Assembly (NCBI RefSeq): GCF_033118175.1
Contig: NC_083701.1
Span: 7,583,501-7,647,500, forward strand
Direction of reading: 5' to 3'
Source: Dama dama
Taxonomy: Eukaryota; Chordata; Mammalia; Artiodactyla; Cervidae
DNA length: 64,000 bases
Made by a program: the position numbers and the translations under genes. The notes under the pieces were generated by a model. That model ran no database searches and was not told the origin of the DNA. It worked only from the letters and a program-made list of their open reading frames with translations. Below, piece by piece: positions 41,740 to 51,698 of the stretch (positions within the stretch are counted from its first letter, which is position 1; each line of letters opens with the position of its first letter).

Positions 41740-42900
41740 TGTAAAGCTGCGTGGTGCTGCAGCGACTGTGAGGAGATACGCCACATCCATGGGCAGAGAA
41801 GCCCCAGCAAGACAGTAGGCACTGGAGCAGTCGCTGCCCAGCGCTGGAGCAGCTGCGAGGAGACACCCACATCCCAGGGCAAAGGGGAAGCCCCAGCAAG
41901 AAGGTAGGAGGGGTGGAATCGCGTTTAGAATCAAATGCCATACCCGCCAGACATGCTCAGAGGGCTCAAACACACTTTGTGCACACCAGGACCCAGGGAC
42001 CCACAGAGACTGAGACAGAGCTGTGTCTGAGCATCTCCTGAGGAGGTACCGGTCAGCAGTGGACTGCCATAGGGGCAGGCGCTCTGGGTGCAGCAGACCT
42101 GGGTATGGCATAAGCCCTCTTGGAGGAGGTTGCCATTAACCCACCATAGAGCTCAGAACTACACAGGACTGGGGAAACAGACTCTTGGAGGGCACAAACA
42201 GAACCTTGTCACACCAGGACCTAGGAGAAAGGAGCAGTGACCCCACAAGAGACTGACCCAGACTTGCCAGGGAGTGTCTGGGACTCTCTGGCGGAGGCGT
42301 GGGTCGGCGGTGGCCTGCTGCAGGGCCGGGGGCACCGAGTGGGGCAGTGCATGCAGGGAGCTTTTGAGGGAGGTCACCGTTATCTTCATCACCTCCACCA
42401 TAGTTTGGCCCCAGGTAAATAACAGGGAGGGAACACAGCCCCACCCTTCAACAGAAAATTGGATTAAAGATTTACTGAGCATGGCCCCGCCCATCAGAAC
42501 AAGACCCAGTTTCCCCCTCAATCAGTATCTCTCATCAAGAAGCTTCCATAAGCCTCTTATCCTTCTCCATCAGAGGGCAACCAGACTGAAAACCACAATC
42601 ACAGAAAACTAACCAATCTGATCATATGGACCACAGCCTTGTCTAACTCAAGGAAACCATGAGTCATGCCGTGTAGGGCCACCCAAGATGGACAAGTCAT
42701 AGTGGAGAGTTCTGACAAAATGTGGTCCACTGGAGAAGGGAATGGCAAATCACTTCAGCATCCTTGCCTTGAGAACCCCATGGACAGTATGAAAAGGCAA
42801 AAAGATAGGACACTGAAAGATGAACTCCCCAGGTCTGTATGTGCCCAATATGTTACTGGAGATTAGTGGAGAAATAACTCCAGAAAGAATGAAGAGACAG
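41740..42900 (+). promoter_or_regulatory. BovB 5' leader with tandem units (putative 5' UTR/promoter region)
   Basis: Two tandem, diverged units of about 75-85 bp sit at the start, near 41,755-41,835 and 41,842-41,920; each contains 'gaggaga', 'agccccagcaaga' and a 'gtagg' end. About 640 bp of GC-rich sequence follows, with a second internal partial duplication ('acaccaggacc' at both 41,985 and 42,212). From about 42,560 it matches the BovB 5' region I recognise ('accacagccttgtctaactc'). Promoter function is inferred from position only. Confidence 0.55.
42727..42797 (+). repeat. Bov-A-homologous segment within BovB
   Basis: The block 'actggagaagggaatggcaa ... cttcagcatccttgcc ... accccatggacagtatg' aligns with the Bov-A SINE body (ggagaaggaaatggcaaccc, cagtattcttgcctggagaa). 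It is part of BovB and not a separate insertion, which fits the known derivation of Bov-A from BovB ends. Confidence 0.85.
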
Positions 42901-42926
42901 AGCCAAAGCAAAAATAACACCCAGTT

Positions 42927-43772
42927 GTGGATGTGACCAGTGATGGAAGTAAAGCCCAATGCTGTAAAGAGCAATATTGCATAGGAACCTGGAATGTTAG
43001 GTCCATAAATCAAGGCAAACTGGAGGTGGTCAGACAGGAGATGGCAAGAGTGAACGTCAACATTCTAGGAATCAGTGAACTAAATGGACTGGAATGGGTG
43101 AATTTAACTCAAATGACCATTATATCTAGTACTAAGGGCAAGAATCCCTTAGAAGAAATGGAATAGCCATCATAGTCAACAAAAGAGTCCAAAATGCAGT
43201 ACTTGGTTGCAATCTCAAAAACAACAGAATGATCTCTGTTCGTTTCCAAGGCAAACCAGTAATCCAAGTCTATGCCCTCAACCAATAATGCTAAAGAAGC
43301 TGAAGTTGAATGGTTCTATGAAGACCTACAAAACCTTCTAGAACTAAAGCCCCCAAAAGATGTCCTTTTCATTATAGGGAAGCAGAATGCAAAAGTAGGA
43401 AGTCAAGAAATACCTGGAATAACAGGAAAATTTGGCCTTGGAGCACAGAATGAAGCAGGGCAAAGGTTAATAGAGTTTTACCAAGAGAACGCACTGGTCA
43501 TAGCAAACACCCTCTTCCAACAACACAAGAGAAGACTCTACATACGGACATCACCAGATGGTCAACACCGAAATCAGATTGATTATATTCTTTGCAGCCA
43601 AAGATGGAGAAACTCTACACAGTCAGCAAAAACAAGACCAGGAGCTGACTGTGGCTCAGATCATGAACTCCTTATTGCAAAATTCAGACTTAAATGGGAA
43701 AAAGTAGGGAAAACCACTAGAACATTCAGGTATGACCTAAATCAAATCCCTACAACTATACAGTGGAAGTGA
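42927..43772 (+). pseudogene. BovB endonuclease domain remnant (APE-type), broken
   Basis: An apurinic/apyrimidinic-type endonuclease that would nick target DNA. The first open part (42,927-43,166, opening at a GTG with no real start known) shows 'GTWNVRS' at residues 20-26 and 'ILGISEL' with the presumed catalytic Glu at residue 51. A frameshift around 43,090-43,160 ends it. After further shifts the second part (43,272-43,772, 166 codons) carries 'NQIDYIL' (residues 101-107) and 'GSDHELL' (128-134). In this family the central motif is GDxN, but here residues 36-39 read GKQN, so the metal-binding Asp is lost. The remnant is not functional. Confidence 0.88.
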
Positions 43773-44075
43773 CAAATAGATTCAAGGGATTAGGTCTGAT
43801 AGACAGAGTGCCTGAAGAACTATGGATGGAGGTTTGTGACATTGTACAGGAGACAGGGATCAAGATCATCCCCAAGCAAAAGAGTGCAAAAAGGCAAAAC
43901 GGTTGTCTGAGGAGGCCTTACAAACAGCTATGAAATGAAGACAAGCAAAAGGCAAAAAGGATAAAAGGAAAGATATACCCATTTGTATGCAAAGTTCCAA
44001 AGAATAGCAAGGAGAGATTTTTTTTAAAAAGCCTTCCTCAGTGATGAATGCAAAGAAATAGAGGAAAACAACAGA

Positions 44076-45785
44076 ATGGGAAAGACTAGAGATCTCTTCA
44101 AGAAAATTAGAGATACCAAGAAAACTTTTCATGAAAAGATGGACTCAATGAAGGACAGAAATGGTCTGGACCTAACAGAAGCAGAAGATATTAAGAAGAG
44201 GTGGCAAGAAAACACAGAAGAACTGTACAAAAAAGATCATCATGACCCAGATAATCACAATGGTGTGATCACTCACCTAGAGCCGGACATCCTGGAATGC
44301 GAAGTCAAGTGGGCCTTAGAAAGTATCACTATGAACAAACCTAGTGGAGGCGATGGAATTCCAGTTGAGCTATTTCAAATCCTAAAAGATGATGCTGTGA
44401 AAGTGCTGCACTCAATATGCCAGCAAATTTGGAAAGCTCAGCAGAGGTCACAGGACGGGAAAAGGTCAGTTTTCATTCCAATCCCAAAGAAAGGCAATGC
44501 CAAAGAATGCTCAAACTCAGCACAATTGCACTCATCTCACATGCTAGTAAAGTAATGCTCAGAATTCTCCAAGTCATGCTTCAACAGTATGTGAACCGTG
44601 AACTTCCAGATTTTCAAGCTGGATTTAGGAAAGGCAGAGAAACCAGAGATCAAATTGCCAACATCCGTTCTATCATTGAAAAAGCAAGAGAGTTCCAGAA
44701 AAACATCTACATCTGCTTTATTGACTACACCAAAGCCTTTGACTGTGTAGATCACAACAAACTGTGGAAAATTCTTCAAGAGATGGGAATACCAGTCCAC
44801 CTGATCTGCCTCCTGAGAAATGTGCATGCAGGTCAAGAAGCAATAGTTAGAACTGGACATGGAACAACAGACTGATTCCAAATCAGGAAAGGAGCGCAAC
44901 AAGGCTGTACATTGTCACCCTGCTTATTTAACTTATATGCAGAGTACATCATGAGAAATGCTAGACTGGATGAAGCACAAGCTGGAATCAAGATTTCTGG
45001 GAGAAATATCAATAATCTCAGATATGCAGATGACACCACCCTTATGGCAGAAAGTGAAGAACTAAAGAGCCTCTTGATGAAAGTCAAAGAGGAAAGTGAA
45101 AAAGTTGACTTAAAACTCAACATTCAGAAAAGTAAGATCATGGCATCTGGTCCGATCACTTCTTGACAAACAGATGGGAAAACAGCGGCAGACTTTATTT
45201 TTGGGGGCTCCAAAATCACTGCAGATGCTGACTGCAGCCATGAAATTAAAAGACGCTTACTCCTTGGAAGAAAAGTTAGGACCAACTTAAACAGCATATT
45301 AAAAAGTAGAGACATTACTTCGACAACAAAGGTCCATTTAGTCAAAGCTATGGTTTTTACAGTAGTCATGTATGGAAGTGAGAGTTGGACTATAAAGAAA
45401 GCTGAGTGTGGAAGAATTGATGATTTTAAACTGTGGTGTTGGAGAAGACTCTTGAGAGTCCCTTGGACAGCAAGGAGATCTAACCAGTCCATCCTAAAGG
45501 AAATCAGTCTCGAATATTCATTGAAAGGACTGTTGCTGATGCTGAAACTCTGATACTTTGGCCATCTGATGCAAAGAACTGACTCATTGGAAAAGATCCT
45601 GATGCTGGGAAAGATTGAAGGTGGGAAGAGAAGGGGACAACAGAGGATGAGATGGTTGGATGGCATCACTAACTCAATGGACATGAGTTTGAGCAAGCTC
45701 TGGAAATTGGTGATGGACAGGGAAGCTTGGTGTGCTTCAGTCCATGGGATCGCAAAGAGTCAGACACAACTGAGCGAGTGAACTG
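44076..45785 (+). pseudogene. BovB reverse transcriptase and C-terminal remnant, broken
   Basis: The first part (44,076-44,555) has 'SGGDGIPVELFQILKDDAVK' and 'FIPIPKKGNAKECS'. The frame shifts near 44,510-44,540 into one with 'ALISHASKVMLRILQ', 'QAGFRKGRETRDQIANIRSI' and palm motif A 'CFIDYTKAFDCVDH' (about 44,713-44,752). A TGA at 44,873-44,875 replaces a Trp codon. Motif B ('GAQQGCTLSPCLFNLYAEY') and catalytic YADD (45,023-45,034) follow, then another TGA at 45,164-45,166. C-terminal pieces at 45,350-45,553 ('MYGSESWTIKKAE') and 45,569-45,781 ('[11 protein letters not shown]') finish the protein. Catalytic residues survive, but the frame does not. Confidence 0.9.
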
Positions 45786-45929
45786 AAAGCATACATCAAT
45801 CCAGGGCAAATCTGAGATGAACCAGACTTTCACCTACAGGCAAATGCTTTGTGGGGCCCACTTCTGGCTTGATGGTGTGCTGCGTGTGGCCTTGAGGCCA
45901 TTCAGCACCAGCTCTGGGTTCCCATGCAG

Positions 45930-46057
45930 GTTCAGCCTCTTCCTAACACTGTGCCCTTTGCAGGAGGCTAACCTCTTCGAGCTCTAGTTTTCTCATCTGT
46001 AATATGGTGATAAATACATAATCAAAGATAATAGGTGCAAAACCCCTGACACAAAGT
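45930..46057 (+). repeat. MIR fragment, sense
   Basis: The segments 'gctctagttttctcatctgt' and 'aatatggtgataaatacata' match the MIR core. A Bov-tA interrupts the element on its 3' side. Confidence 0.65.
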
Positions 46058-46059
46058 GA

Positions 46060-46272
46060 AAAGTGAAGTTGTTAGTCACTCAGTCATGTCCCTCTTTGCA
46101 ACCCCATGGATGATAGCTCACCAGGTTCTTCTGTCCATGGGATTCTCCAGGCAAGAACACTGGAGTGGGTTTCCATTCCCTTTTCCAGGGGATCTTCCCG
46201 ACCCAGGGATTGAACCTGGGCCTTCTGCATGACAGGCACATTCTTTACCATCTGAGCCACCAAGGAAGCCCC
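46060..46272 (-). mobile_element. Bov-tA SINE, antisense
   Basis: It runs from 'agtcactcagtcatgtccct' through 'gggattgaacctgggccttc' to 'gagccaccaaggaagcccc'. Confidence 0.92.
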
Positions 46273-46319
46273 AAAGTAGGCTATTATTAATATTATTATC
46301 ATTATTTTATCTTGGTATA

Positions 46320-46860
46320 GTAGTCATGGTTCTACAGAGAATCCAAACCAACAGGTTAGATATAAATATGGATATAGATACACACACACAAAAACACAAA
46401 CGCACAGATTTAGTCTAAGAAATTAGCTCATGTGATTATAGATGCTGAGAAGTCCCAAGATCTGCATTTAGCACACTGGACACCCAGGGGATCTGGTCAT
46501 ACAGTTCCAATGAAGGCCAGTAACCTCAGGGTCCAAGAAGGCCAAGGTCTTTTTTGGCCTTCATACTCTCAGTTCACGTATGAAGACCAGGAAAGATCGA
46601 TGTCCCCATTCAAGCAGTCCAGCAGGAAGAGTTCCCTCTCCCTTGATGGAGAAGGCACAGTCTTTCTGTGCTATTCAGGCCTTCACCTGATTGAATGAGG
46701 CTCACCCTAATTAGGGAGGGCAATCTGCTTTATTCAGTCCAGCGATTCTGATGCTAATCTCATCCAAAAACACCCACTCAGAAACTCTCAGAATAGCATT
46801 TGAACAAATATTTGAGTATCTTATTGCCCCATGATATTGATACAAAATCAACCATCATAC
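46320..46860. repeat. Old interspersed repeat of uncertain family
   Basis: The ordered motifs 'ggttctacagagaatccaaa', 'aagaaattagctcatgtgat', 'caggccttcacctgattgaa', 'tgatgctaatctcatccaaa' and 'aatcaaccatcatac' belong to a common mammalian repeat that I recognise but cannot name with certainty. It is possibly an old LTR or L1 3' segment. Confidence 0.55.
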
Positions 46861-47117
46861 TTGGCATGGTCCAGTTACTTAGCAGTGAGACCAAATGGGG
46901 AGGAGCCAATGGCTGGCTCTGAAGCCCACACTCTATTAGGAGAGATGCTGAGAGGAGGCAGTTGCAGCCACAGAGGGGAGTGACAGGTGATGTGATCAGG
47001 CACTACTGGGACCAGAAGGAGAGCCTGCCAATGAAGAGACTTGGGTATTGGCTATTGAGAGTGGAAGCACACCCAGCAAGCCAATGTGCAAGAAATAGTT
47101 GAACGGATGTTGGCATA
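46861..47117. other. No gene or clear repeat recognised
   Basis: A short unique-looking spacer. Confidence 0.5.
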
Positions 47118-47322
47118 GGGCTTCCCAGCTGATTCAGCGGTAAAGAATTCACCTGTCAATGCAGGAAAAGCAGCAGACACAGGTTTGTTCCCTGAGTTGG
47201 GAAGATGTCCTGGAATAGGAAATGGCAACCCACTCCAGTTTTCTTGCCTGGGAAATCACAGGGACAGAGGAGTCTATTGGGCTACAGCCCCTGGGGTCGC
47301 AAAGAGTTGGACATAACTGAGC
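47118..47322 (+). mobile_element. Bov-tA SINE, sense
   Basis: It runs from 'agggcttcccagctgattca' through 'actccagttttcttgcctgg' to 'ggacataactgagcatgcac'. Confidence 0.92.
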
Positions 47323-48186
47323 ATGCACATGTGTGTGATGATGTGTTCTTCAGAGCACTGAGAGTATCTGCTGCAGATGCCTGGACCGGGGAGGCTCCTC
47401 AGAGAAGGTGACATGTAAAGATGAGAAGGAGCAAAGATGAGTCTAACAGGCAGAGGAAGCCAGACATTAAGTGTAGAGGACAGGGTTCTGCAGAAACTGA
47501 AAGAGCCGTGGACAGTGGTAGACTGGAAAAGGGTGCTGGTAAAGTCTGCTTTATCCTTCCTGTTTTATAAAAGCAACAGGGGAAGAAGCGGGAGGCTCAG
47601 AGACACTGAATAGCCTGCCCAGTTCACAGAGCCAGCAAGGCCACAGACCTCAGTTCTGATTGCGTGAGCAATTGGGGGTGAGGGAGGAAGGTAAGACCAT
47701 GCTGTCAGAGGGGTGTCGGGGACTAGAGACACAAGTCAGGGAGGCTAGCAGAAGAGAACGGGCAGGAACACCCTGATCCCCGCTCCTCCCACTCCTGACC
47801 CGGGGAGCCTCCTGGGTTGCTGTGGTTCTTTCTTAGGGCAGGAAAAGCTTCTCAAGTACAAGGATGTAACTGAACAGACATGGGTATAAATAAAGCGACA
47901 GATACCATAGCAACAGGGAAAGCAAATGAAATGCGCCATCTTATTGTAAAGGGCAAAACCTACACTATATACAACAAGCCAGCACCTCCTTCCTCTTCCC
48001 AGTGCTTTCCTACACAAACATCTCAGACTTCACATGCAACAGGCCTGTCTCCTCCACCGAAGCAATTCTGATACAGAACTTATACATATCTTTGTGCCCA
48101 TCTCTTTGTATATTCAAGTGTTTAGCTACATAAAGGGCCTCCAGCTCTGTACATCGAGATATACATTAAATTGTAGCTATATCTTG
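47323..48186. other. No gene recognised; MIR remnant at about 47,560-47,665
   Basis: The antisense MIR piece shows 'gggaggctcagagacactga' and 'ttcacagagccagcaagg'. The rest is unique-looking, and no exon is seen. Confidence 0.5.
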
Positions 48187-48498
48187 GACTTCAAGGAGAT
48201 CAAAGGAGTCAATCCTAAAGGAAATCAAACTTTGAATATTCATTGGAAGGACTGATGCTGAAGCTCCAATACTTTGGCAAAGAGCCGACTCATTAGAAAA
48301 GACCCTGATGCTGGGAAAGATTGAAGGCAGCAGAAGGGGACGACAGAGGATGAGATGATTGGATGGCATCATCGACTCAATGGACATGAGTTTGAGCAAG
48401 CTCCAAGAGACAGTGAAGGACAGGGAAGCCTGGCGTGCTGCAGTCCATGGGGTCGCAAAGAGTTGGACATGATTTAGCAACTGAACAACATCAACAAT
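48187..48498 (+). mobile_element. BovB LINE 3' end, sense, 5' truncated
   Basis: It runs from 'acttcaaggagatcaaagga' to 'gcaactgaacaacatcaaca'. A small deletion joins 'aatactttgg' to 'caaagagccgactcatt'. The frame is broken. Confidence 0.92.
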
Positions 48499-48507
48499 AC
48501 ATAGTAT

Positions 48508-48705
48508 GCCTTCCCCAAAGGCTCAGTAGTAAAGAATCTGCCTGCCAATGCAGGAGACTCAGGCTCAATCCCTGGATTGGTAAGATCTCCTAGAGAAGGA
48601 AATGGTATGGCAACCCACTGGAGTAATCTTACCTGAAAACTCCCATGGACAGAGGAGCCTGGCAGGTCACAGTTCAGAGGGTCTCAAAGCACAAGCGCAC
48701 ATATT
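48508..48705 (+). mobile_element. Bov-tA SINE, sense
   Basis: It runs from 'ccttccccaaaggctcagta' through 'atctgcctgccaatgcagga' to 'cagaggagcctggcaggtca'. It lies about 10 bp after a BovB end, and its terminal tail is diverged. Confidence 0.9.
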
Positions 48706-48744
48706 ATATCTCTGCAAAATACTAAGGTATAAAGATTAGGTTCT

Positions 48745-49290
48745 GTGGCAGATTATATTTTCCAAAGATAGCAACAATATTTGTCTACAGGAGACCTTGA
48801 CACTCTTCTCCTTGACCTGTAGTAGGTCTATACCTCCTCCCTTTGAATCAGGAAGGGCTTATAACTGCTTCACCCAATAGAGTGTAGTGAAAGCAAAGCT
48901 TTGTGACTTCTGGGGATAAGCAAGAAAAGGCCAGGCAGCTTCCACCAGTTTCTCTTGGGATACTGGTTCAATGAAGGGCCAGCCCTCATGTAAAAGTTCA
49001 ATTTCCTTGAGGCCACCATGCTGAAGATACCATGTACTGATGCTTCAATCAAGAGTCTCGACTGAGCTCAGCCTTCTAGTCATATGTGCCAAAATGTCAG
49101 ACACTTGAATGAAGCTATTTTGGATGCTCCAAACTACAGCATCCACCAGCCAGGTACCAAGAATAACCGCAGGTGATGCTGCAGAAAACAAAGCATCAGC
49201 CAGGTCCTGCGCAAATTTGGGACCCAATAGATTCATGAAGCATAATGATTATTGTTGAAGTCACTGAGTCTGGGAGTAATTACTTACACC
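48745..49290 (+). mobile_element. Old MLT1/ERVL-type LTR, sense (tentative)
   Basis: The ordered motifs 'gaccttgacactcttctcct', 'aagaaaaggccaggcagctt', 'cttgaatgaagctattttgg', 'gctccaaactacagcatcca' and 'tattgttgaagtcactgagt' resemble an old MaLR LTR. It is diverged, and the family is uncertain. Confidence 0.5.
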
Positions 49291-49349
49291 ACACTAGAGA
49301 AGGGGGACAGGTACCCACATAAGTGTCACAAGAGCCACCAAGGGCACAG

Positions 49350-49440
49350 CATGTATCACGCCCTATGCTGAGCCTTGACATTCATCATCTCCTTTTAGCC
49401 CCAAGTCAGCATCATAAGGTAAGAACCACAACCTCTCCAC
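49350..49440 (-). repeat. MIR fragment, antisense
   Basis: The segments 'cgccctatgctgagccttga' and 'cattcatcatctccttttag' match reversed MIR. Confidence 0.55.
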
Positions 49441-49479
49441 TTTTTTCCAAAGTGCAAATAGACTATAACTTATCTAACT

Positions 49480-49930
49480 TCTCTCATTGTTGGGTATTTA
49501 GATTGTCACCAGTTTCCTTTTTTTTCAGAAAAAAAAAAATGGGACTCTATTATGCATACTCTTGTGTAACTTGCCATTTTCAGTTAACATATTTCCAAGT
49601 CAATACATACAGATCTATATTACCATTGTAAACGTCCATGGCCCACTATGCCAGATGGATTTACTTTAATGCATCTAACCAGTCCTCCTGGGGATGGATA
49701 TTTAGGTTGTTTAAATAATTTTTTTTGTACCATTACATATAATGTTTTCAAGAACTGCTTTGCACATTTATCTTTTTGCTCTGGTATAATTACTTTCCTA
49801 GAACAAATTCCTACACATCAATAGGCTGAGTTCTGCAAAGGCAGTATTTAAATTTTTACAATAGCATATATGAGCTCCTATTTATCCAAGCCATTGACAA
49901 TATGGGAATTTCTCCACTGATTTTCACTGT
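49480..49930 (-). mobile_element. Ancient L1 3' region, antisense
   Basis: The segments 'cattgttgggtatttagatt', 'gggatggatatttaggttgt', 'aatataatgttttcaagaac'-like sequence and 'ttactttcctagaacaaatt' follow the reversed 3' region of old mammalian L1s. It appears to contain two overlapping or duplicated segments of the same motif ('tatttagattgtcacc' and 'tatttaggttgtttaa'). Confidence 0.6.
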
Positions 49931-49937
49931 GTTCATG

Positions 49938-50172
49938 TGCTGAAGCTGAAGCTCCAATACCTTGGCCACCTGATGTGAAGAGCCAACTCATTGGAAAAGA
50001 CCCTGATGCTGGGAAAGATTGAGGGCAAGAGAAGAGAGTGGCAGAGGATAAGATGGATAGATGGCATCAATGGCTCAATGGACATGATTTTGAGCAGACA
50101 GTGAAGGACAGGGAAACCTGGTGTCCATGGGATCACAAAGAGTGAGACATGACTTAACAACTGAACAACAAC
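49938..50172 (+). mobile_element. BovB LINE 3' end, sense, 5' truncated
   Basis: It runs from 'gctgaagctgaagctccaat' to 'gacatgacttaacaactgaa'. A deletion shortens the 'gagcagacagtgaaggac' segment. Confidence 0.92.
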
Positions 50173-50561
50173 CACTGGCTTCAATTTCTACCATAAGCAC
50201 CCTTTAAATGCTGGTTGAAAAGACCCCCTTGAAGTCCATGCCTTCTGTCGGTTCTGGGGTGATCCTGGCTCCCCACACTGTGATAAGGGTGGTTCATCCA
50301 TTGCCATGGGCCTGAGCTTCAGTGGCTGCTGCCGGCACCGCCAGCTATGGCATCACTTATTTGTGAAGTTGGTTTTTGTTGTAGCTGAAGAAGCATCCTT
50401 GGCAGCTTTCTGAGCTGAAGATGCAGGTGAGGCTTCTGAAGTCTGAACGCCGGGGTTTTGTGAGTTCCGACACCTCCACCACAGTCTTGTCCCCAGGGCT
50501 TTGCCTTTTCCGGCCTCACAGTTGCTCAGACCTGTGTAACAGGCCTGGCTTGAAAGTGAAA
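50173..50561. other. No gene confirmed
   Basis: On the minus strand a 77-codon frame (50,353-50,586) ends 'SSAQKAAKDASSATTKTNF', low-complexity and lysine/serine-rich. It could be a fragment of a processed pseudogene, but I cannot name a parent gene and part of the frame lies in a Bov-tA. Confidence 0.35.
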
Positions 50562-50760
50562 GTGTTAGTCGCTTAGCCCTGTCCAACTCTGTGTGATGTC
50601 ATGGACTGTAGCCTGCTAGGCTCCTCTGTCCATGGGATTCTCCAGGCAAGAATACTGGAGTGGGTACCCATCCCCTTCTCCAGGGGATCCTCCTGATCCA
50701 AGGATTGAACCTGGGTCTCCCACATTGCAGGCAAAGTCTTTAACGTCTGAGCTATCAGGC
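50562..50760 (-). mobile_element. Bov-tA SINE, antisense
   Basis: It runs from 'agtgttagtcgcttagccct' through 'aaggattgaacctgggtctc' to 'taacgtctgagctatcaggc'. Confidence 0.92.
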
Positions 50761-51594
50761 ATAACTGGCATGGCTTACATAGCAAAATACGCCCCTCAGT
50801 TGTGCATTTCCCTGTGGTCCTGGCATGTGCCTCTGATGGTCCACCTCCCCCCTTAACTGTAAATTCATTTCAGAATCATTCTACTGAATTTGAACTTGCT
50901 TCCTAACTGGGCTCCTTTCCTATCATGCCCCCTGGCTGAGTTTTCTCTCTCTCCTTTTCTTTTGATTTGCTCTCTTACTGATAAGAAAATTTGTTTTTCA
51001 AACACTGTCTGTATGTTAACTTGTAAGCACAGCACAATGAAATAGATGGAGTCAAGAAGATCTAGACTTTCCAGAACTACCCAGTTTTAAATGAATCTTG
51101 ACCACACATACCCCTCGGAGTTGTACATTCCCCCTAGCAATGGCTCCTCCATCAGGGCAGCCTCTAGCCCGAGCCTTGAAGTCATCGCTCATCAACTGCC
51201 TGTTCTCTTGGAATAACCATGTTTTCACTGGGCCTCAGGCCCATACACGATCTAGGTGTGCCTGCTCAGAGCACACTTTTCTACTCTTTTCCCCTTGGAT
51301 CACACTTAATACTGCCAACCTTCTCAGATTACCCCTTTTGACTCTGTCTATAGATGTGTGTGACCACTTGGTGTGGCTCTTCTGGAGCACAAGAAGAGCT
51401 TGCTCAGTTGTTCCAATAACGGTCTCCACCTGTGGCTTTGAGAATGAGCTTCTACGTACTTTCTGGACCTGGAATCCCTTCTGAGAGTCACTCTCTTCTG
51501 CACCTTCAGTATTAGATTTATTTGATCTTTGATCCCTGCCATTTCTTACCATCTAGTAACAACTAAAACACATCCTTCCTGTTGATTACATCTT
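50761..51594. other. No gene or clear repeat recognised
   Basis: Unique-looking sequence containing open frames on both strands over 51,098-51,552 (128 codons plus, 105 codons minus). Neither translation resembles a known protein, so I treat them as chance frames. Confidence 0.45.
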
Positions 51595-51698
51595 TCAGGA
51601 TGTTTGGGATCATCCCGACCCAGGGAGCCAACCCTTGTCTCCTGTGTCTCCTGCATTGGCAGGCTGATTCTTTACCACTGTGCTCCTGGGAAACCCCC
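51595..51698 (-). mobile_element. Bov-tA head fragment, antisense
   Basis: Only the tRNA-like half is present: 'ctgcattggcaggctgattc', 'tttaccactgtgctcctggg', 'aaaccccc'. Confidence 0.8.

Larger units (their letters stand above)
41740..45785 (+). mobile_element. Long, nearly full-length BovB LINE (RTE clade), ~4.05 kb
   Basis: This is a single insertion bounded by a perfect 11-bp target duplication. In order it holds a long GC-rich leader (about 41,740-42,900), an apurinic-type endonuclease remnant, a reverse-transcriptase remnant, a C-terminal region and the conserved BovB tail ending 'cacaactgagcgagtgaact'. RTE elements encode one endonuclease/reverse-transcriptase protein and move by target-primed reverse transcription; BovB also supplies machinery for Bov-tA SINEs. 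Multiple frameshifts and in-frame stops show this copy is dead. The leader makes it longer than the roughly 3.2 kb I remember for the BovB consensus. Confidence 0.93.

Noticed and set aside
41629..42111. 160-codon minus-strand frame
   Set aside because: Antisense across the BovB leader; proline/leucine-rich composition from GC-rich repeat DNA.
45124..45696. 190-codon minus-strand open frame
   Set aside because: Antisense to the C-terminal region of the long BovB; the same translation recurs at other BovB copies in the window.
50353..50586. Lysine/serine-rich minus-strand frame, considered as a processed pseudogene
   Set aside because: I could not match it to a parent gene, and part of the frame is Bov-tA sequence; a protein search of the 50,300-50,550 reverse strand would decide.
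51098..51552. Overlapping 128- and 105-codon frames on opposite strands
   Set aside because: Neither translation resembles a family I know; at most one could be real and nothing favours either.
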